Below, piece after piece: positions 63,740 to 64,000 of a stretch of 64,000 nucleotides of DNA. A program made the translations under genes and the position numbers. This DNA is from Acanthosepion lycidas (taxonomy: Eukaryota > Mollusca > Cephalopoda > Sepiida > Sepiidae), in the NCBI GenBank assembly GCA_963932145.1, contig OZ010573.1, positions 28,632,896 through 28,696,895 of the forward strand, read 5' to 3'. Every line of letters starts with the position of its first letter. Within the stretch, counting starts at the first letter, position 1. The notes beneath the pieces were generated by a model. It was not told where the DNA came from, ran no database searches, and was given only the letters and a program-made list of their open reading frames with translations.

Positions 63740-64000
63740 CTATTCCAACAATGACGCGTCCTGGATATGACGATAAACTACATTCAGCAGCAAAGCCGCT
63801 GATCGGGAGGTTTTGACGAGTGTGGGACCACCTATTAATTGCAGTTGTTTTCAGGTCCACCCTGATCCAAAGTGGTAACACTTGTTAGGGGCCCGGCTAT
63901 GGGCAAATAGATACGCCCACCAAAAATATTGGGTCAAAAGACTATGAAAGAAAGTTTTACACTAAAAATACCAGCAATACATTTTTGAAAAAAAATGTTA
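63740..64000 (-). repeat. Right arm of long terminal inverted repeat (cut by window end)
   Basis: Reverse complement of 62,105-62,372 by ordered blocks. The matching sequence still continues at base 64,000 (ACATTTTTGAAAAAAAATG against the left CAAAAATGCATTGCTGG side), so the element's end lies outside the window. Confidence 0.75.

Overview
The window is AT-rich, repeat-saturated DNA from an animal (metazoan) genome. That follows from what fills it: Penelope-like (PLE), RTE-type and jockey/I-type LINE relics, Ty3/gypsy and env-bearing LTR element pieces, mariner, Tc1, hAT, piggyBac-like and pogo-like DNA transposon relics, several tRNA-derived SINE families and long (TA)n tracts. There is no bacterial-style gene organisation. 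The mix fits a mollusc or another invertebrate with a large genome, but the sequence alone does not fix the phylum. I find no convincing host protein-coding gene, rRNA or functional tRNA gene; nearly all recognisable coding sequence is decayed transposon.

Layout. 1-2.3 kb: CA/TA microsatellite, then the GIY-YIG end of a PLE (minus strand) against a compound (TA)n minisatellite. 2.3-6 kb: SINE pieces, two palindromic mariner-type MITEs and a 1.4 kb purine-only-like tract. 6-12 kb: DDE transposase relic, LINE 3' ends and a 97-100 bp tandem repeat. 12-20 kb: 30-bp tandem repeat, a 308-bp inverted repeat carrying hammerhead-ribozyme-like motifs, a fold-back element, a piggyBac-like MITE, SINEs, and a LINE with three successive 3' tails. 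20-26 kb: gypsy integrase relic between decayed LTRs, a MITE inside (TA)n, transposase relics and a mariner deletion derivative. 26-30 kb: two inverted copies of a ~520 bp unknown repeat flank a 5S/tRNA chimeric SINE and a second PLE end. 31-34.5 kb: RTE fragments, a Tc1 relic and a LINE nested in a LINE. 34.6-38.7 kb: the most substantial element, an LTR element fragment with a 461-codon open frame resembling baculovirus-F/errantivirus envelope protein, followed by polypurine tract, a ~2 kb LTR and a primer-binding-site-like sequence. 38.7-44 kb: LINE pieces and a second purine tract. 44.4-46.1 kb: 49-bp minisatellite of about 36 units. 46-64 kb: TIR elements (Tc/mariner, hAT with perfect 8-bp duplication, pogo-like, long-TIR Tc1-like), more SINEs and LINEs, and four more palindromic MITEs.

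Relationships between parts. Four SINE families can be separated by cross-comparison inside the window: A, 5S plus tRNA head, common tail; B, tRNA head with a CTGAAGA/GAAACG tail; C, tRNA head with a GTCGGATTAA-type tail; D, a single tRNA-headed copy. LINE families are called A (motif SLCLFYKYFHGNCS), B (RTE-type, motif QLKFLGH), C (diverged relative of A), D (CPLC-type tail) and E (DNV...WRKLV tail). Repeats F, G and H are unnamed dispersed families seen in two copies each. Nesting gives a relative chronology: MITEs lie inside the hAT element and inside repeat G, LINE-A lies inside RTE, and SINE-B lies inside the long-TIR element. All family assignments come from reading motifs by eye; no database search was possible.
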